DNA of 64,000 nucleotides from Pseudogemmobacter humi (GCF_900609055.1 NZ_UXAW01000034.1:62001-126000), one strand, 5' to 3'. Positions 27,599 to 36,606 are shown, counted from the first letter of the stretch. Notes: a model not told the origin generated them from the sequence alone. Made by a program: numbers and translations.

Positions 27599-27967
27599 AT
27601 GGCTGCCACCCTGCTGAGCGAAGACGAACGCAAATCCCGCCTGCCAGAACTCGAATCCACCGGCTGGCGCGCGGCCGAAGGCCAGGACGCGATCCGCAAG
27701 ATCTGGAAATTCCGCAACTTTCCGGAAGCCTTCGCTTTCATGGCCCGCGCCGCGCTGGCGGCGGAAAAGGCCGACCACCACCCCGACTGGTCGAACCGCT
27801 ACAATATCGTGGATGTGACCCTGACCACCCATTCCGCCAGGGGCCTCACCGCGCTCGACCTCGCTTTGGCCACGAAACTCGACAAATTCGCGCCAGGGGC
27901 CGAGGTGATCCGCGACCACGGTGCCGACATCCGCTGCCTCTGCGAGATCCGCGCCGAAAAGCCCTGA
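27599..27967 (+). CDS. phhB: Pterin-4a-carbinolamine dehydratase
   Basis: This 122-residue protein dehydrates 4a-hydroxytetrahydropterin formed by aromatic amino acid hydroxylases. The diagnostic run is present, with ADHHPDWSNRYNIVDVTL followed by TTHSARGLTALDLALA, including the paired histidines. The length is slightly longer than the roughly 100-residue core because of N- and C-terminal extensions. No phenylalanine hydroxylase gene is adjacent. It is the last gene in a + strand run that starts at ridA. Confidence 0.92.
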   Translation: MAATLLSEDERKSRLPELESTGWRAAEGQDAIRKIWKFRNFPEAFAFMARAALAAEKADHHPDWSNRYNIVDVTLTTHSARGLTALDLALATKLDKFAPGAEVIRDHGADIRCLCEIRAEKP

Positions 27968-27968
27968 T

Positions 27969-28043
27969 CTTCACCCTGACGCAAATACCCTCGGGGGGAG
28001 CTCATCGCGGCACGCGATGAGCCGGGGGGCAGACAGCCCCCCG
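27969..28043 (-). repeat. Intergenic repeat family A, copy 5 (two hairpins plus core)
   Basis: Read on the - strand after the peroxiredoxin stop, this copy has two hairpins. They are CGGGGGGC-TGTCT-GCCCCCCG (28043-28023) and GCTCATCGCG-TGC-CGCGATGAGC (28022-28000). The core follows, present on + as CTTCACCCTGACGCAAATAC plus CCTCGGGG (27969-27996). It lies between convergent phhB and the peroxiredoxin gene and may act as their terminator. Confidence 0.75.
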
Positions 28044-28074
28044 CCTTCCTGAACCTCAGCCTTCCTGAACCTCA
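28043..28074. repeat. Perfect 16-base tandem direct repeat
   Basis: GCCTTCCTGAACCTCA occurs twice in direct succession (28043-28058 and 28059-28074). It lies immediately downstream of the peroxiredoxin gene stop and next to the family A element. Confidence 0.9.
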
Positions 28075-28081
28075 GCTTTGC

Positions 28082-28573
28082 TTACACTTCGGCCAGCAGC
28101 GCCTCGCCGCCCGAGATGTCGCATTGCCCGGGCGAGGCTTCCAGGTGCAGCACCTTCACCACCCCGTCCTCAGCCAGAAGCGCATAGCGTTTCGAGCGGC
28201 CGAACAGCCCTGCGGGCGGCACGTCGAAGGCCAGGCCGATGGCTTTGGTGAACCCGCCATCGGCGTCGGCAAGGAACGTCAGCCCGGCCGCCTTCGCGCC
28301 CGTCGAGTCCGCCCAGGCCGCCATGACGAAGGGATCGTTGACCGAAACGCAGATGATCTCGGCCACGCCCTTCTCGCGGAATGCCCCTGCGGTGCGGATG
28401 AAGCTCGGCACATGGGCATTGCTGCAGGTGCCGGTATAGGCGCCCGGCAGGCCGAAGATCACCACTTTGCGGCCCTTCAGCTTCTCGCCCAGTTCCACCG
28501 CTTCGGGCCCGCTGGCGCCGACCTGCAAGAGTTTCGCTGCGGGCAGTTGCGCCCCGACTGTGATTTCCGCCAT
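28082..28573 (-). CDS. Peroxiredoxin (Prx5/AhpE-like thioredoxin-fold)
   Basis: This 163-residue thiol peroxidase reduces hydroperoxides. The peroxidatic Cys is in PGAYTGTCSNAHVPSF (Cys 50), which is the Prx5 signature. A second Cys near the end (SPGQCDISGGEALL) could resolve the disulfide. The IICVSVNDPFVMAAWA segment is also typical. It is divergent from an FAD-dependent reductase that could plausibly take part in redox supply, though nothing shows they work together. Confidence 0.93.
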   Translation of the reverse strand: MAEITVGAQLPAAKLLQVGASGPEAVELGEKLKGRKVVIFGLPGAYTGTCSNAHVPSFIRTAGAFREKGVAEIICVSVNDPFVMAAWADSTGAKAAGLTFLADADGGFTKAIGLAFDVPPAGLFGRSKRYALLAEDGVVKVLHLEASPGQCDISGGEALLAEV

Positions 28574-28591
28574 TTCCGGTCTCCTCGCGCG

Positions 28592-28619
28592 TTGCGCCTG
28601 TTGCCCGCACGGTTATAGG
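28592..28619 (+). promoter_or_regulatory. Candidate promoter of the FAD-dependent reductase
   Basis: TTGCGC (28592-28597) and TATAGG (28614-28619) are 16 bases apart and about 37 bases upstream of the start codon, between two divergent genes. The same TTGCG / TATAG pattern precedes dapD and sseA. Confidence 0.45.
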
Positions 28620-28655
28620 CTCCGCCCCGGGGATGTTTCCAGAGGGAGTTCGGCC

Positions 28656-29849
28656 ATGCGGGTCGTGATCGTGGGTGCAGGTCAGGCGGGCGCGGCGCTG
28701 GCGGCGAAGCTGCGCGCGCTCGGCCATCCGGGTGCGATCACCCTGATCGGCGACGAGCCTGCGCCGCCCTATCAGCGCCCGCCGCTGTCCAAGGCCTATC
28801 TGCTTGGCGAGATGGAGGAGGAACGCCTCTGGCTGCGCGCGCCCGAGTTCTGGGCCGACAACAACGTCGATCTGCGCCTCGGTCACAAGGTCGGGGCCAT
28901 CGACCCGGCGGCGAAGACGGTGACGGTCGGCGGCGAGGCGATTCCCTACGACCAGCTTGCCCTGACCACCGGCTCGGCGCCCCGACGCCTGCCCGCGGTG
29001 ATCGGCGGCGATCTGGGTGGCGTCTATACCGTCCGGACGCTGGCGGATGTGGACCGGATGCGCGCCGAATTCGCGCCCGGCCGCCGGGTGGTGGTGGTCG
29101 GCGGCGGCTATATCGGGCTGGAGGCGGCGGCGGTCGCGCGCAAACTCGGGCTTGAGGTCACGCTGATCGAGGCCGCGCCGCGCATCCTGAACCGGGTGGC
29201 CGCGCCGCAGACCTCGGATTTCATCCGCACCCTGCACCGCGACAAGGGCGTGACGATTCTTGAGGCGACCGGGCTGGAGCGCATCCTCGGCGAGACCCGC
29301 GCGGAAGGCGTGCGGCTCCTGGACGGGCGCGAACTGCCGGCGGATTTCGTGATCACCGGCGTCGGCATCACCCCGGGCACCGATCTCGCGGCGGCGGCGG
29401 GGCTGGTGCTCGACAACGGCATCGCCACCGACGAGATGGGCCGCACCTCGGACCCGTCCGTCTGGGCTGCGGGCGATTGCGCGTCTTTTCCCTGGCAGGG
29501 CGGCCGGATCCGGCTGGAATCGGTCGGCAATGCCATCGACCAGGCCGAGGCGGTGGCGGCGAACATGCTCGGCGCTGGCCAGCCCTACCAGGCGCGGCCG
29601 TGGTTCTGGTCGGATCAATACGATCTGAAGCTGCAAATCGCCGGGCTGAATACGGGTTACGATCATGTCGTGACCCGCGACGAGGGCGGCACCTCGTTCT
29701 GGTATTACCGCGGCGATAAGCTGCTGGCGGTGGATGCGATGGGCGATGCGCGGGCCTATATGGTCGGCAAGCGCCTGATCGAAGCCGGCAAATCGCCTGA
29801 CCCCGAGGCGGTGCGCAGCGCGCCCGACCTCAAGGCGCTGCTGAAGTAA
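28656..29849 (+). CDS. FAD-dependent ferredoxin/rubredoxin-type reductase
   Basis: This 397-residue NAD(P)H:acceptor oxidoreductase is of the rhodocoxin/putidaredoxin reductase type. It has two dinucleotide folds: VIVGAGQAGAALAAKLR at the N-terminus for FAD and VVVVGGGYIGLEAAAVARKLG (split here by family convention) around residue 148 for NAD(P)H. It also has the YQRPPLSKAYLLG motif, the SVWAAGDCASF FAD-binding motif and a C-terminal reductase domain. Such proteins feed electrons to [2Fe-2S] ferredoxins. No partner gene is adjacent. It could in principle serve the distant Rieske oxygenases, which lack a clustered reductase. Confidence 0.88.
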   Translation: MRVVIVGAGQAGAALAAKLRALGHPGAITLIGDEPAPPYQRPPLSKAYLLGEMEEERLWLRAPEFWADNNVDLRLGHKVGAIDPAAKTVTVGGEAIPYDQLALTTGSAPRRLPAVIGGDLGGVYTVRTLADVDRMRAEFAPGRRVVVVGGGYIGLEAAAVARKLGLEVTLIEAAPRILNRVAAPQTSDFIRTLHRDKGVTILEATGLERILGETRAEGVRLLDGRELPADFVITGVGITPGTDLAAAAGLVLDNGIATDEMGRTSDPSVWAAGDCASFPWQGGRIRLESVGNAIDQAEAVAANMLGAGQPYQARPWFWSDQYDLKLQIAGLNTGYDHVVTRDEGGTSFWYYRGDKLLAVDAMGDARAYMVGKRLIEAGKSPDPEAVRSAPDLKALLK

Positions 29850-29859
29850 GGGCGAAAAC

Positions 29860-30423
29860 ATGCGGATCATCGGAGGCGCGCGGCGCGGGCTGCAATTGGC
29901 CGAGGTCGGCGCGGGCGATCAGGCCGCCCATCTGCGCCCCACCTCCGACCGGGTGCGCGAGGCGATCTTCAACCTGCTGATCAACGGCGGCTACGGCGAT
30001 CCGGTCACGGGCGCGCGGGTGCTGGATCTGTTCGCGGGCACCGGCGCGCTCGGGCTGGAGGCATTGTCGCGCGGCGCCGCGCGGGTGGCTTTCGTCGATG
30101 ACGGCGCTGCGGCGCGCGCGCTTTTGCGCCGCAATATCGAGAAGATGCAGGCCATGGGCACAACCGATGTCTGGCGCCGCGATGCGACCAGGCTCGGCCC
30201 GAACCGGGGGCCGGGCTATGGGCTGGTGTTCCTCGACCCGCCCTATGGCAAGGCGCTCGGCGAGGCGGCGCTGGCCTCGGCGGTCGAAGGTGGCTGGCTT
30301 GCCCCCGGCGCGCTGGTGGTCTGGGAGGAAGGCACCGCCCCCGCGCCGCCCGCGGGATTCGAGCCGCTGGATCAGCGCCGCTATGGCGACACATGGGTGA
30401 CGCTCCTGCGCGCGCCGGGGTGA
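29860..30423 (+). CDS. rsmD: 16S rRNA (guanine(966)-N(2))-methyltransferase
   Basis: This 187-residue SAM-dependent enzyme methylates G966 of 16S rRNA. It begins MRIIGGARRGLQL and has RPTSDRVREAIFNLL. The SAM loop is VLDLFAGTGALGLEALSRGA, and the catalytic LVFLDPPYGKALG motif carries DPPY. The length is normal. It starts ten bases after the reductase stop on the same strand. Confidence 0.95.
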   Translation: MRIIGGARRGLQLAEVGAGDQAAHLRPTSDRVREAIFNLLINGGYGDPVTGARVLDLFAGTGALGLEALSRGAARVAFVDDGAAARALLRRNIEKMQAMGTTDVWRRDATRLGPNRGPGYGLVFLDPPYGKALGEAALASAVEGGWLAPGALVVWEEGTAPAPPAGFEPLDQRRYGDTWVTLLRAPG

Positions 30424-30488
30424 CGTTACCGCTACCATCCGGCGGCGGCGCGTGTTATCCGCCCGCCCGGATGACCAAAGGAAGCGCC

Positions 30489-31145
30489 ATGACCCCGCCC
30501 GCCGCCGTTCTGTTCGATTGCGATGGCGTGATCGTCGACAGCGAAGCACCGACCTTCCGGCTGCTGATCGCGGATCTCGCTGGCCACGGTTTTCCGCTGA
30601 CCGTGCACGACCTGGAGACCGATTACATCGGCGGCACGGTCGAGGATGTGGGCAACCGCGTCCGCGCGCGCGGCGGGGTGCTGCCCGAAACCTGGGCCGC
30701 GGATTTTTACCGCAAGATGTATGCGATGCTGGCCGAAGGCGTGCCGCTGATGCCGGGCGTGCTGGAGGTGTTCGACCGGCTGGATGCGGCGGGCATTCCT
30801 TATGCGGTCGGCTCGAACGGCACGGATGAGAAGATGCAGATCACGCTTGGCGCGCGGGGGCTGTTGCCGCGGTTCCGCGCCGTGCTGTCGGGCCATGCCA
30901 TGGGCAGGCCGAAACCGGCGCCCGATCTTTATCTGGCGGCGGCGCGGGCCTGCGGGGCCGAACCCGCGCGCTGCATGGTGATCGAGGACAGCCCTTCGGG
31001 GGCGCTCGCTGCGCTCGCGGCCGGGATCCCGTGTTGGGGCTTCGCCCCGCACGGGCCAGAGGCCGCACCGGCACGGGGCCTCGCTGCGCTCGGGGTGCCG
31101 TTGTTTCACGACATGGCGGAACTGCCCGGCCTGCTGGGGCTTTAA
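30489..31145 (+). CDS. HAD-superfamily hydrolase (beta-phosphoglucomutase/phosphatase-like)
   Basis: This 218-residue protein has the four HAD motifs. Motif I is LFDCDGVIVDSE (nucleophile Asp and acid/base Asp) and motif II is VGSNGTD. The motif III Lys lies in MGRPKPAPDLYL, and motif IV is MVIEDSPSGALAALAAG. The helical cap after motif I is the C1 type. The family dephosphorylates sugar phosphates or phosphoglycolate, and the exact substrate is not readable. AAGGAAG lies seven bases before the ATG. Its last four bases overlap the convergent transglycosylase gene. Confidence 0.9.
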   Translation: MTPPAAVLFDCDGVIVDSEAPTFRLLIADLAGHGFPLTVHDLETDYIGGTVEDVGNRVRARGGVLPETWAADFYRKMYAMLAEGVPLMPGVLEVFDRLDAAGIPYAVGSNGTDEKMQITLGARGLLPRFRAVLSGHAMGRPKPAPDLYLAAARACGAEPARCMVIEDSPSGALAALAAGIPCWGFAPHGPEAAPARGLAALGVPLFHDMAELPGLLGL

Positions 31146-32380
31146 GGCTTTTCCGCCCGCAGCGCGGCCAGCACGTCGGGGCTGGCGTAGCCATCGGGCA
31201 CCAGGCCCCGGGCCTGTTGCCAGGCCCTGACCGCTGCCACCGTCTTTGGCCCGACCCGGCCATCGACCCCGCCGGCGTCGAACCCGGCCCCGGTCAGGAG
31301 CCCCTGCACCTCTTTGCGTTCCTCCAGCGTCAGCGCCTGCCAGTGGCGCGGCCAGGATGCCGCAATCGCCGGGCCGCCCAGGATGCGGTCGGCCAGATGG
31401 CCGATGCCGATCACATAGGCGTCGGCGGGGTTGTAGCTCTCGATCACCTGAAAATTCGGCCAGATCGCGAAAGCCGCGCCCGAGGCACCGGCGGGCAGCA
31501 GGATCGACACGCTGTCGCCCTCCGGCAATGTGCCCCCGGCCATGGGCCGCACCCCGAGCGCGCGCCAGCCTTCGGCGGGTTTCACCACCCGCTCCGAGGT
31601 TTCGGCATAGTCGAAGCCCTCGGGCAGGCGCACTTCCATCCCCCAGGGCGCATCCTTCACCCAGCCGTGGTGGCGCAGGTAGTTGGCGGTCGAGGCCAGA
31701 GCATCGGCGGGATCGTCGCTCCAGATACCCCGCCGCCCGTCGCCGTCGAAATCCACCGCGAATTCGGCCCAGCTTGTCGGCATGAACTGGGTGTGGCCCA
31801 TGGCCCCGGCCCAGCTTCCGCGCATCGCCGGGCGCGCGACCTCGCCCGCGTCGAGGATCTTCAGCGCCTGGATCAGCTGATCGGCGAAGAATTCCGCCCG
31901 CCGCCCGTCATAGGCCAGCGTCGCCAGCGCGCTGATGGTGTCGGTGTCGCCCCGCCAGGTGCCGAACGAGGTTTCCAGCCCCCAGACCGCCAGCACGATC
32001 TCATAATTCACGCCGTATTCGGCCTCGATGCGCTCCAGCAACTGAGTGTGTTCCGCCAGCGCCTCGCGGCCCATGCGGATGCGCTCGTCGGAGACCGCGA
32101 TGTCGAGATAATCCCAGATCGTTTTGGTGAATTCGGTCTGGTTGCGGTCGCGGCGCACGACATCGGGCAGGAACTCGGCGCTGCGCATCTCGCGGTCGTA
32201 GACCGTGGCCGGGATGCCCGCGGCGAGCGCGGTCTCGCGGAACGCGCCCACCCATTGGCGGAAGCCGGCGGCGGATTCGTCCTCGCGCCCTTCGGTCATG
32301 CTGCCCTCCGGTTCGGGGACGGTCTGCGCCGCCAGCGGTGTGGCGGCGAGGGTCAGCGCCAGAATCAATCCCCGCATCAT
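31142..32380 (-). CDS. MltB-family lytic murein transglycosylase with peptidoglycan-binding domain
   Basis: This 412-residue periplasmic protein cleaves peptidoglycan glycan strands. It has a signal peptide (ending PLAAQ) and an SltB1/MltB catalytic domain (about 35-335). The catalytic Glu is in VWGLETSFG (Glu 136), and AMGHTQFMPTSW is also present. A PG_binding_1 domain at the C-terminus includes GGVDGRVGPKTVAAVRAWQ. There is no lipobox, so it is soluble. Its start overlaps the rnr stop by four bases, so the two are translated together, and its 3-prime end overlaps the HAD gene. Confidence 0.92.
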   Translation of the reverse strand: MMRGLILALTLAATPLAAQTVPEPEGSMTEGREDESAAGFRQWVGAFRETALAAGIPATVYDREMRSAEFLPDVVRRDRNQTEFTKTIWDYLDIAVSDERIRMGREALAEHTQLLERIEAEYGVNYEIVLAVWGLETSFGTWRGDTDTISALATLAYDGRRAEFFADQLIQALKILDAGEVARPAMRGSWAGAMGHTQFMPTSWAEFAVDFDGDGRRGIWSDDPADALASTANYLRHHGWVKDAPWGMEVRLPEGFDYAETSERVVKPAEGWRALGVRPMAGGTLPEGDSVSILLPAGASGAAFAIWPNFQVIESYNPADAYVIGIGHLADRILGGPAIAASWPRHWQALTLEERKEVQGLLTGAGFDAGGVDGRVGPKTVAAVRAWQQARGLVPDGYASPDVLAALRAEKP

Positions 32381-34629
32381 TTGCGCCTTCTGACCACGCG
32401 CCGCTTCGCCGCCTTTTCGGCGGCAGCCTTGCCCAAAGCGCGGCGCGGCGGCTTGCCCCGCCCGCGCGCCGCCCGGCCCGAGGGCAGCGGGCGGTCCTCG
32501 ATTTCCACCAGTTCCAGCATCAGCCCGCCGGTCACCGGCACCGCCTCGGCCAGCCGGACGGTGACCTTCTGGCCGATGCCGATGGTCAGGCCGGTGTCCG
32601 ATCCCATCAGGGTCTGGCTGTCGGGGTCGTGATGGAAGAACTCGCGCCCGACCTCGCGGATCGGCACCAGCCCGTCGGCGCCGGTCTCGTCCAGCTTGAT
32701 GAACAGGCCGAAGCGCTGCACGCCCGAGACGCGGCCGGTAAAGGTCGATCCCACCCGGTCCGAGAGATACGCCGCCAGGTAGCGGTCCACCGTATCGCGC
32801 TCGGCCGCCATGCTGCGGCGCTCGGCGTCCGAGATCAGCTTGCCGGTCTCTTCCAGGTTCTCGATGTCGAAATCCGAGAGCCCGTCCTTGCCCAGACCAA
32901 GCCCCCGGATCAACGCGCGATGCACGACCAGATCGGAATAGCGCCGGATCGGGCTGGTGAAATGCGCGTAATTTTGCAGCGCCAGCCCGAAATGCCCGAA
33001 ATTCTGCGGCGCGTAATAGGCCTGGGTCATCGAGCGCAGGGTCGAGATGTTGATCAGCTCGTCGAACTCGCTGCCCTCGGCCTGGCGCAGAAGGTTGTTC
33101 AGATGCGAGGTTTTCAGCACCTGACCCTTCGCCAGCGTGAAGCCCGAGGCCTGGGCGACCTCACGTAAAGCGTCCAGCTTCTCGGGGCTGGGCTCTTCAT
33201 GCACCCGGTAAAGCAGCGGGTGGCGCAGGCGTTGCAATTCCTCGGCCGCGGCGACATTGGCCATGACCATGCATTCCTCGATCAGCCGGTGCGCATCGAG
33301 CCGTTCCTTGAAGGCGACCGAAAGCACCTTGCCCTCGTCCGAGAGCAGGATCTGCCGCTCGGGCAGGTCCAGATCCAGCGGCTGGCGCAGGCTGCGGCCG
33401 CGTTTCAACGCCTCGTAGCAGGCGTAAAGCGGGCGCAGCACCGGATCGAGCAGCGGTTCGGTCACGGCATCCGGCTCGCCATCGACGGCGCGCTGGACCT
33501 GGCCGTATTCGAGGCTGGCCTTCGAGCGCATCATCCCGCGCATGAAGCGGTGGCTGATCTTGCTTCCCGAGGCATCGATCCGCATCCGCACCGCCATGCA
33601 GGGCCGGTCCACATGTTCGTGCAAAGAGCAGAGATCGCCCGACAGCATATCGGGCAGCATCGGGACCACCCGGTCGGGGAAATAGGTGGAATTGCCGCGC
33701 CGCCGCGCCTCACGGTCGAGCGCCGAGCCGGGGCGGACGTAATGCGCCACATCGGCGATGGCGACCCAGAGGATGAAGCCGCCCGGATTGCCCGGCTCGG
33801 TATCGGGCAGCGCCAGCACCGCATCGTCGCGGTCGCGCGCATCGGCCGGGTCGATGGTGACGAGGTTCAGATCGCGCAGATCCTCGCGGTGCTCCATCGT
33901 CACCGGGGGCGGGTTGTCGGCCTCGGCCATGGCCTTGTCGGGGAACTGGTCGGGGATGCCGTGCTGGTGGATCGCGATCAGGCTGACCGCGCGCGGCCCG
34001 GCGGGATCGCCGAGGCGCGCGGTGATCTTCGCCTGCGGCAGGCCGAGGCGGCGGTTGCCGATGGATTCGCCCTCGACCAGTTCGCCGTCGCGCGCGCCCA
34101 TGTCGTCCTCGGGCCGGACGCGCCATTCCTTGTCCTGGCCCTTGTCGATCGGCAGGATACGCCCGCCTTCCGATCCCTTGCGGAACACCCCCAGCACCTT
34201 GAGCGGGTTCGAGCCGATCCGCCGGATCAGCCGCGCCTCGTAAGCGTAATCGTCGAGATCCACTTTTGAGAGCCGCGCGAGGATGCGGTCGCCCGCCGCC
34301 AGCGCCGGATCGCCCTTCTTCGGCACGATCAGGATGCGCCCGGCGTCCGGGTCGACGCCTTCCTCCATCGCCTCGGCGAACAGATCGCCGGCGGGATCGG
34401 GCGGCAGCACCTTCAAGAGCGCCACCGGGGGCAACTCGCCCCTGGCCTGGAACCGGCGCGATCTTTTCGCCAGATCGCCCTCGGCCTCCATCTCGCGCAT
34501 CAGGCGTTTCAGCTCGGCGCGGTCCTCGCCTTTCAGCCCGAAGGCCTTGGCGACATCGCGTTTCGAGGACAGGCCGGGATTGTCGGTAATCCACTGGCGG
34601 ATCTGGTCTTTGGTGGGAAGCGGGTTCAT
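32377..34629 (-). CDS. rnr: Ribonuclease R
   Basis: This 750-residue 3-prime to 5-prime exoribonuclease degrades structured RNA. It has an N-terminal helix-turn-helix-like region (residues 1-60), cold-shock domains, and the RNB catalytic domain with VTIDPADARDRDDAVL (metal-binding Asp cluster) and VAHYVRPGSALDREARRRG. The C-terminal S1 domain (FTGRVSGVQRFGLFIKL) is followed by a basic tail rich in Arg, Lys and Ala. The tail is typical of RNase R rather than RNase II. Translation of the following mltB-like gene is coupled by a 4-base overlap. Confidence 0.95.
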   Translation of the reverse strand: MNPLPTKDQIRQWITDNPGLSSKRDVAKAFGLKGEDRAELKRLMREMEAEGDLAKRSRRFQARGELPPVALLKVLPPDPAGDLFAEAMEEGVDPDAGRILIVPKKGDPALAAGDRILARLSKVDLDDYAYEARLIRRIGSNPLKVLGVFRKGSEGGRILPIDKGQDKEWRVRPEDDMGARDGELVEGESIGNRRLGLPQAKITARLGDPAGPRAVSLIAIHQHGIPDQFPDKAMAEADNPPPVTMEHREDLRDLNLVTIDPADARDRDDAVLALPDTEPGNPGGFILWVAIADVAHYVRPGSALDREARRRGNSTYFPDRVVPMLPDMLSGDLCSLHEHVDRPCMAVRMRIDASGSKISHRFMRGMMRSKASLEYGQVQRAVDGEPDAVTEPLLDPVLRPLYACYEALKRGRSLRQPLDLDLPERQILLSDEGKVLSVAFKERLDAHRLIEECMVMANVAAAEELQRLRHPLLYRVHEEPSPEKLDALREVAQASGFTLAKGQVLKTSHLNNLLRQAEGSEFDELINISTLRSMTQAYYAPQNFGHFGLALQNYAHFTSPIRRYSDLVVHRALIRGLGLGKDGLSDFDIENLEETGKLISDAERRSMAAERDTVDRYLAAYLSDRVGSTFTGRVSGVQRFGLFIKLDETGADGLVPIREVGREFFHHDPDSQTLMGSDTGLTIGIGQKVTVRLAEAVPVTGGLMLELVEIEDRPLPSGRAARGRGKPPRRALGKAAAEKAAKRRVVRRRK

Positions 34630-34720
34630 GATCGCAGACCTAACACGCCCCGGGCCTTGCGGGAAGCGGCAGCCTTACGGGGCGGCGCCTTCTGCCAGGT
34701 CGGGAAAACAGGAGCACCGC

Positions 34721-35044
34721 ATGGCCCGCGCCCCCGCGCCAAAGACCCCGGAAGAGGAATTCCTGCTGCCGCTGGCGCAACTTGCCCTGCGCCAGCCCGA
34801 GATCGAGGCGCTGGTGTTCTGGGGCGGCGAGGGCTGGAGCGCGGAGCCCTCCGAGGTGCTGGAAAGCGAAGAGATCGCCTTCTGGGCCGAGGGGCTGTTG
34901 CCCGAGGGTTTCGCGCTGGAATGGCGGATCATCGCCGCGCCGGACGGCAAGACGCCCGGCCATATCCGGCTATATGCCTGGGAGGCGGGCGATCCGCCGC
35001 CGCCCGGGGCCGGGGTGCTCTCGTCGGCGCGCTGGCCGCGCTAG
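34721..35044 (+). CDS. Conserved hypothetical protein, 107 residues
   Basis: This is a small acidic soluble protein beginning MARAPAPKTPEEEFLLPLAQ. It has several Trp residues (VFWGGEGWSAEP, EIAFWAEGLLPEGFALEW) and a Gly/Pro-rich C-terminal end. There is no signal peptide, membrane segment or metal motif. I do not recognise the family. CAGGAG lies nine bases upstream of the ATG. It is divergent from rnr, and its final four bases overlap the convergent CAP-domain gene. Confidence 0.65.
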   Translation: MARAPAPKTPEEEFLLPLAQLALRQPEIEALVFWGGEGWSAEPSEVLESEEIAFWAEGLLPEGFALEWRIIAAPDGKTPGHIRLYAWEAGDPPPPGAGVLSSARWPR

Positions 35045-35523
35045 CCGCGCGGTTTCGCGCCGACGAAAACGTAATAGCTGCCGCCCTCGCCTTCGATCAC
35101 GGCCAGCCCCATCTCGGTGATCTGCGGGTTCAGAAGATTGACCAGATGGCCGGGCGAATTGCTCCACAGCCGCGCCGCCGTTGCCGACGAGGGCGGTTGG
35201 CTGCTGCGGGCGACATTCTCGGTGGCGGTGGAAAGACCATAGCCCACGCTGCGCAGCCGGGTTTTCAGCGTCGAGCCGTCCGAGCCGCGATGGCCCATGA
35301 AATTCCGCCCCGCCATGTCGCAGGCATGTGCGGTGGCCGCCTTTTCCAGCGAGGCCGAGGGCCGCAGCGGTTTCAGCCCGCGCGAGGCGCGCAGATCGTT
35401 CACCCAACTGGTGAATTCGGCATGGATAGTCTGGCGCTGCGCTGGCCGTTCGCAGGCCAGGGCCGGGAAGGCAAGCGCCAGGCCGAGCGCCGCGACAGCA
35501 CAGGAGAGGAAGGATTTTTGCAT
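35041..35523 (-). CDS. Secreted CAP-domain (SCP/PR1-like) protein
   Basis: This 160-residue protein has a signal peptide (ending PALAC) and one CAP domain. The recognisable elements are FTSWVNDLRASRGLKPL, AATAHACDMAGRNFMGHRG with the family His, and LWSNSPGHLVNLLNPQITEMGLAVIEG. The second conserved His lies in PGHLVNL. Bacterial CAP proteins are exported, but their roles are mostly unknown. It is a short, stand-alone member. Confidence 0.88.
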   Translation of the reverse strand: MQKSFLSCAVAALGLALAFPALACERPAQRQTIHAEFTSWVNDLRASRGLKPLRPSASLEKAATAHACDMAGRNFMGHRGSDGSTLKTRLRSVGYGLSTATENVARSSQPPSSATAARLWSNSPGHLVNLLNPQITEMGLAVIEGEGGSYYVFVGAKPRG

Positions 35524-35644
35524 GGCAGCCTCTGATCTGGTCGGCGGGAGCCGCCGCCGCAAGGCCGGCAGGAGCGGGCGCGATGCGGGGGCGGCGGCTT
35601 TCCGCTGTCGCATCCGAATCGAGCCGCAGTAAGGCGCCTGAATG

Positions 35645-35673
35645 AAAAAACCCGGGCCATCCGCCCGGGTTTT
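35645..35673 (-). terminator. Rho-independent terminator after the DUF1013 gene
   Basis: AAAACCCGGGC (35647-35657) pairs with GCCCGGGTTTT (35663-35673). On the - strand the stem is followed by a run of six T residues, which fits the DUF1013 gene ending at 35696. Confidence 0.85.
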
Positions 35674-35695
35674 CCTCAATTCGGCGGAAAGCCAC

Positions 35696-36460
35696 TCAGC
35701 GGTGGTCGTCTTCGTCCTCGTCCTCGTCTTCGTCCTGGCCGCCCGCGGGCAGCGAGAAGAAGCTCTCGGCGTCCGAGAAGTCCTTGGATTCGTTCGCGTC
35801 CTTTTCTTCCTCGCCGCCGAAGACCTCAAGCCCGGTCGGATCCTCGCCGACGCGGGCCTTCGGCTCCATCCCGAGGCTCTGCTCGGTGGAAACCAGCTTG
35901 CGGCGCTCGTCGTCCGACATGACATGGCCCTCGGCCGCCTTGCGGCGCACCGCCTGCTGCACGGCGGCGTCGAGTTCCGACTGGCGGCACAGGCCAAGCG
36001 CCACCGGATCGACCGGGGTGATGTGCTGGATGTTCCAGTGGGTGCGCTCGCGGATCGACTGGATCGTGGGCTTGGTGGTGCCGACCAGCTTGCCGATGGC
36101 GCCGTCCGACAGTTCCGGGTGGAACTTGACCAGCCAGAGGATCGCCGCCGGGCGGTCCTGGCGCTTCGACAGGGGCGTGTAGCGCGGGCCGCGGCGCTTT
36201 TCCTCGCCCACGGCGGCGGCGTTGAACTTCAGCTTCAGCTTGTAGAGCGGGTCTTTTTCGCCGCGCCCGATCTCGACCTGGTCGAGCTGGTTGTTGGCGA
36301 TCGGGTCGAACCCTTTCACGCCGCCGCCCACGTCGCCATCGGCGATGCCCTGAACCTCAAGCTCGTGCATGCCGCAGAAGTCGGCGATCTGTCGGAAGGT
36401 CAGCGTCGTGTTGTCCACCAGCCAGACGGCGGTCGCGCGGGCCATGATCGGCTTCGTCAT
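35696..36460 (-). CDS. DUF1013 family protein (alphaproteobacterial, TrcR-like)
   Basis: This 254-residue cytoplasmic protein has helix-turn-helix-like segments: TLTFRQIADFCGMHELEVQGIADG near the N-terminus (written in parts by family convention) and LSDGAIGKLVGTTKPTIQSIRE in the middle. It ends in a very acidic tail (QDEDEDEDEDDHR). The family is restricted to alphaproteobacteria. From memory, one member has been proposed as an RNA-polymerase-associated cell-cycle regulator called TrcR; I treat that as tentative. It has its own strong terminator. Confidence 0.85.
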   Translation of the reverse strand: MTKPIMARATAVWLVDNTTLTFRQIADFCGMHELEVQGIADGDVGGGVKGFDPIANNQLDQVEIGRGEKDPLYKLKLKFNAAAVGEEKRRGPRYTPLSKRQDRPAAILWLVKFHPELSDGAIGKLVGTTKPTIQSIRERTHWNIQHITPVDPVALGLCRQSELDAAVQQAVRRKAAEGHVMSDDERRKLVSTEQSLGMEPKARVGEDPTGLEVFGGEEEKDANESKDFSDAESFFSLPAGGQDEDEDEDEDDHR

Positions 36461-36606
36461 AAGACTTCCTTTCAGCTTCTGCCCGACGCGGCGGGCCGGC
36501 CTTTACAAATCTCTCCCGGGCCGGGAAAACGGCTGCGGGCCTGGCCCGCGGTTCTCCGATGTCGGGGAATCCCTTGCCGTATAGTGCGATTCCGGGGGAA
36601 GGGAAA

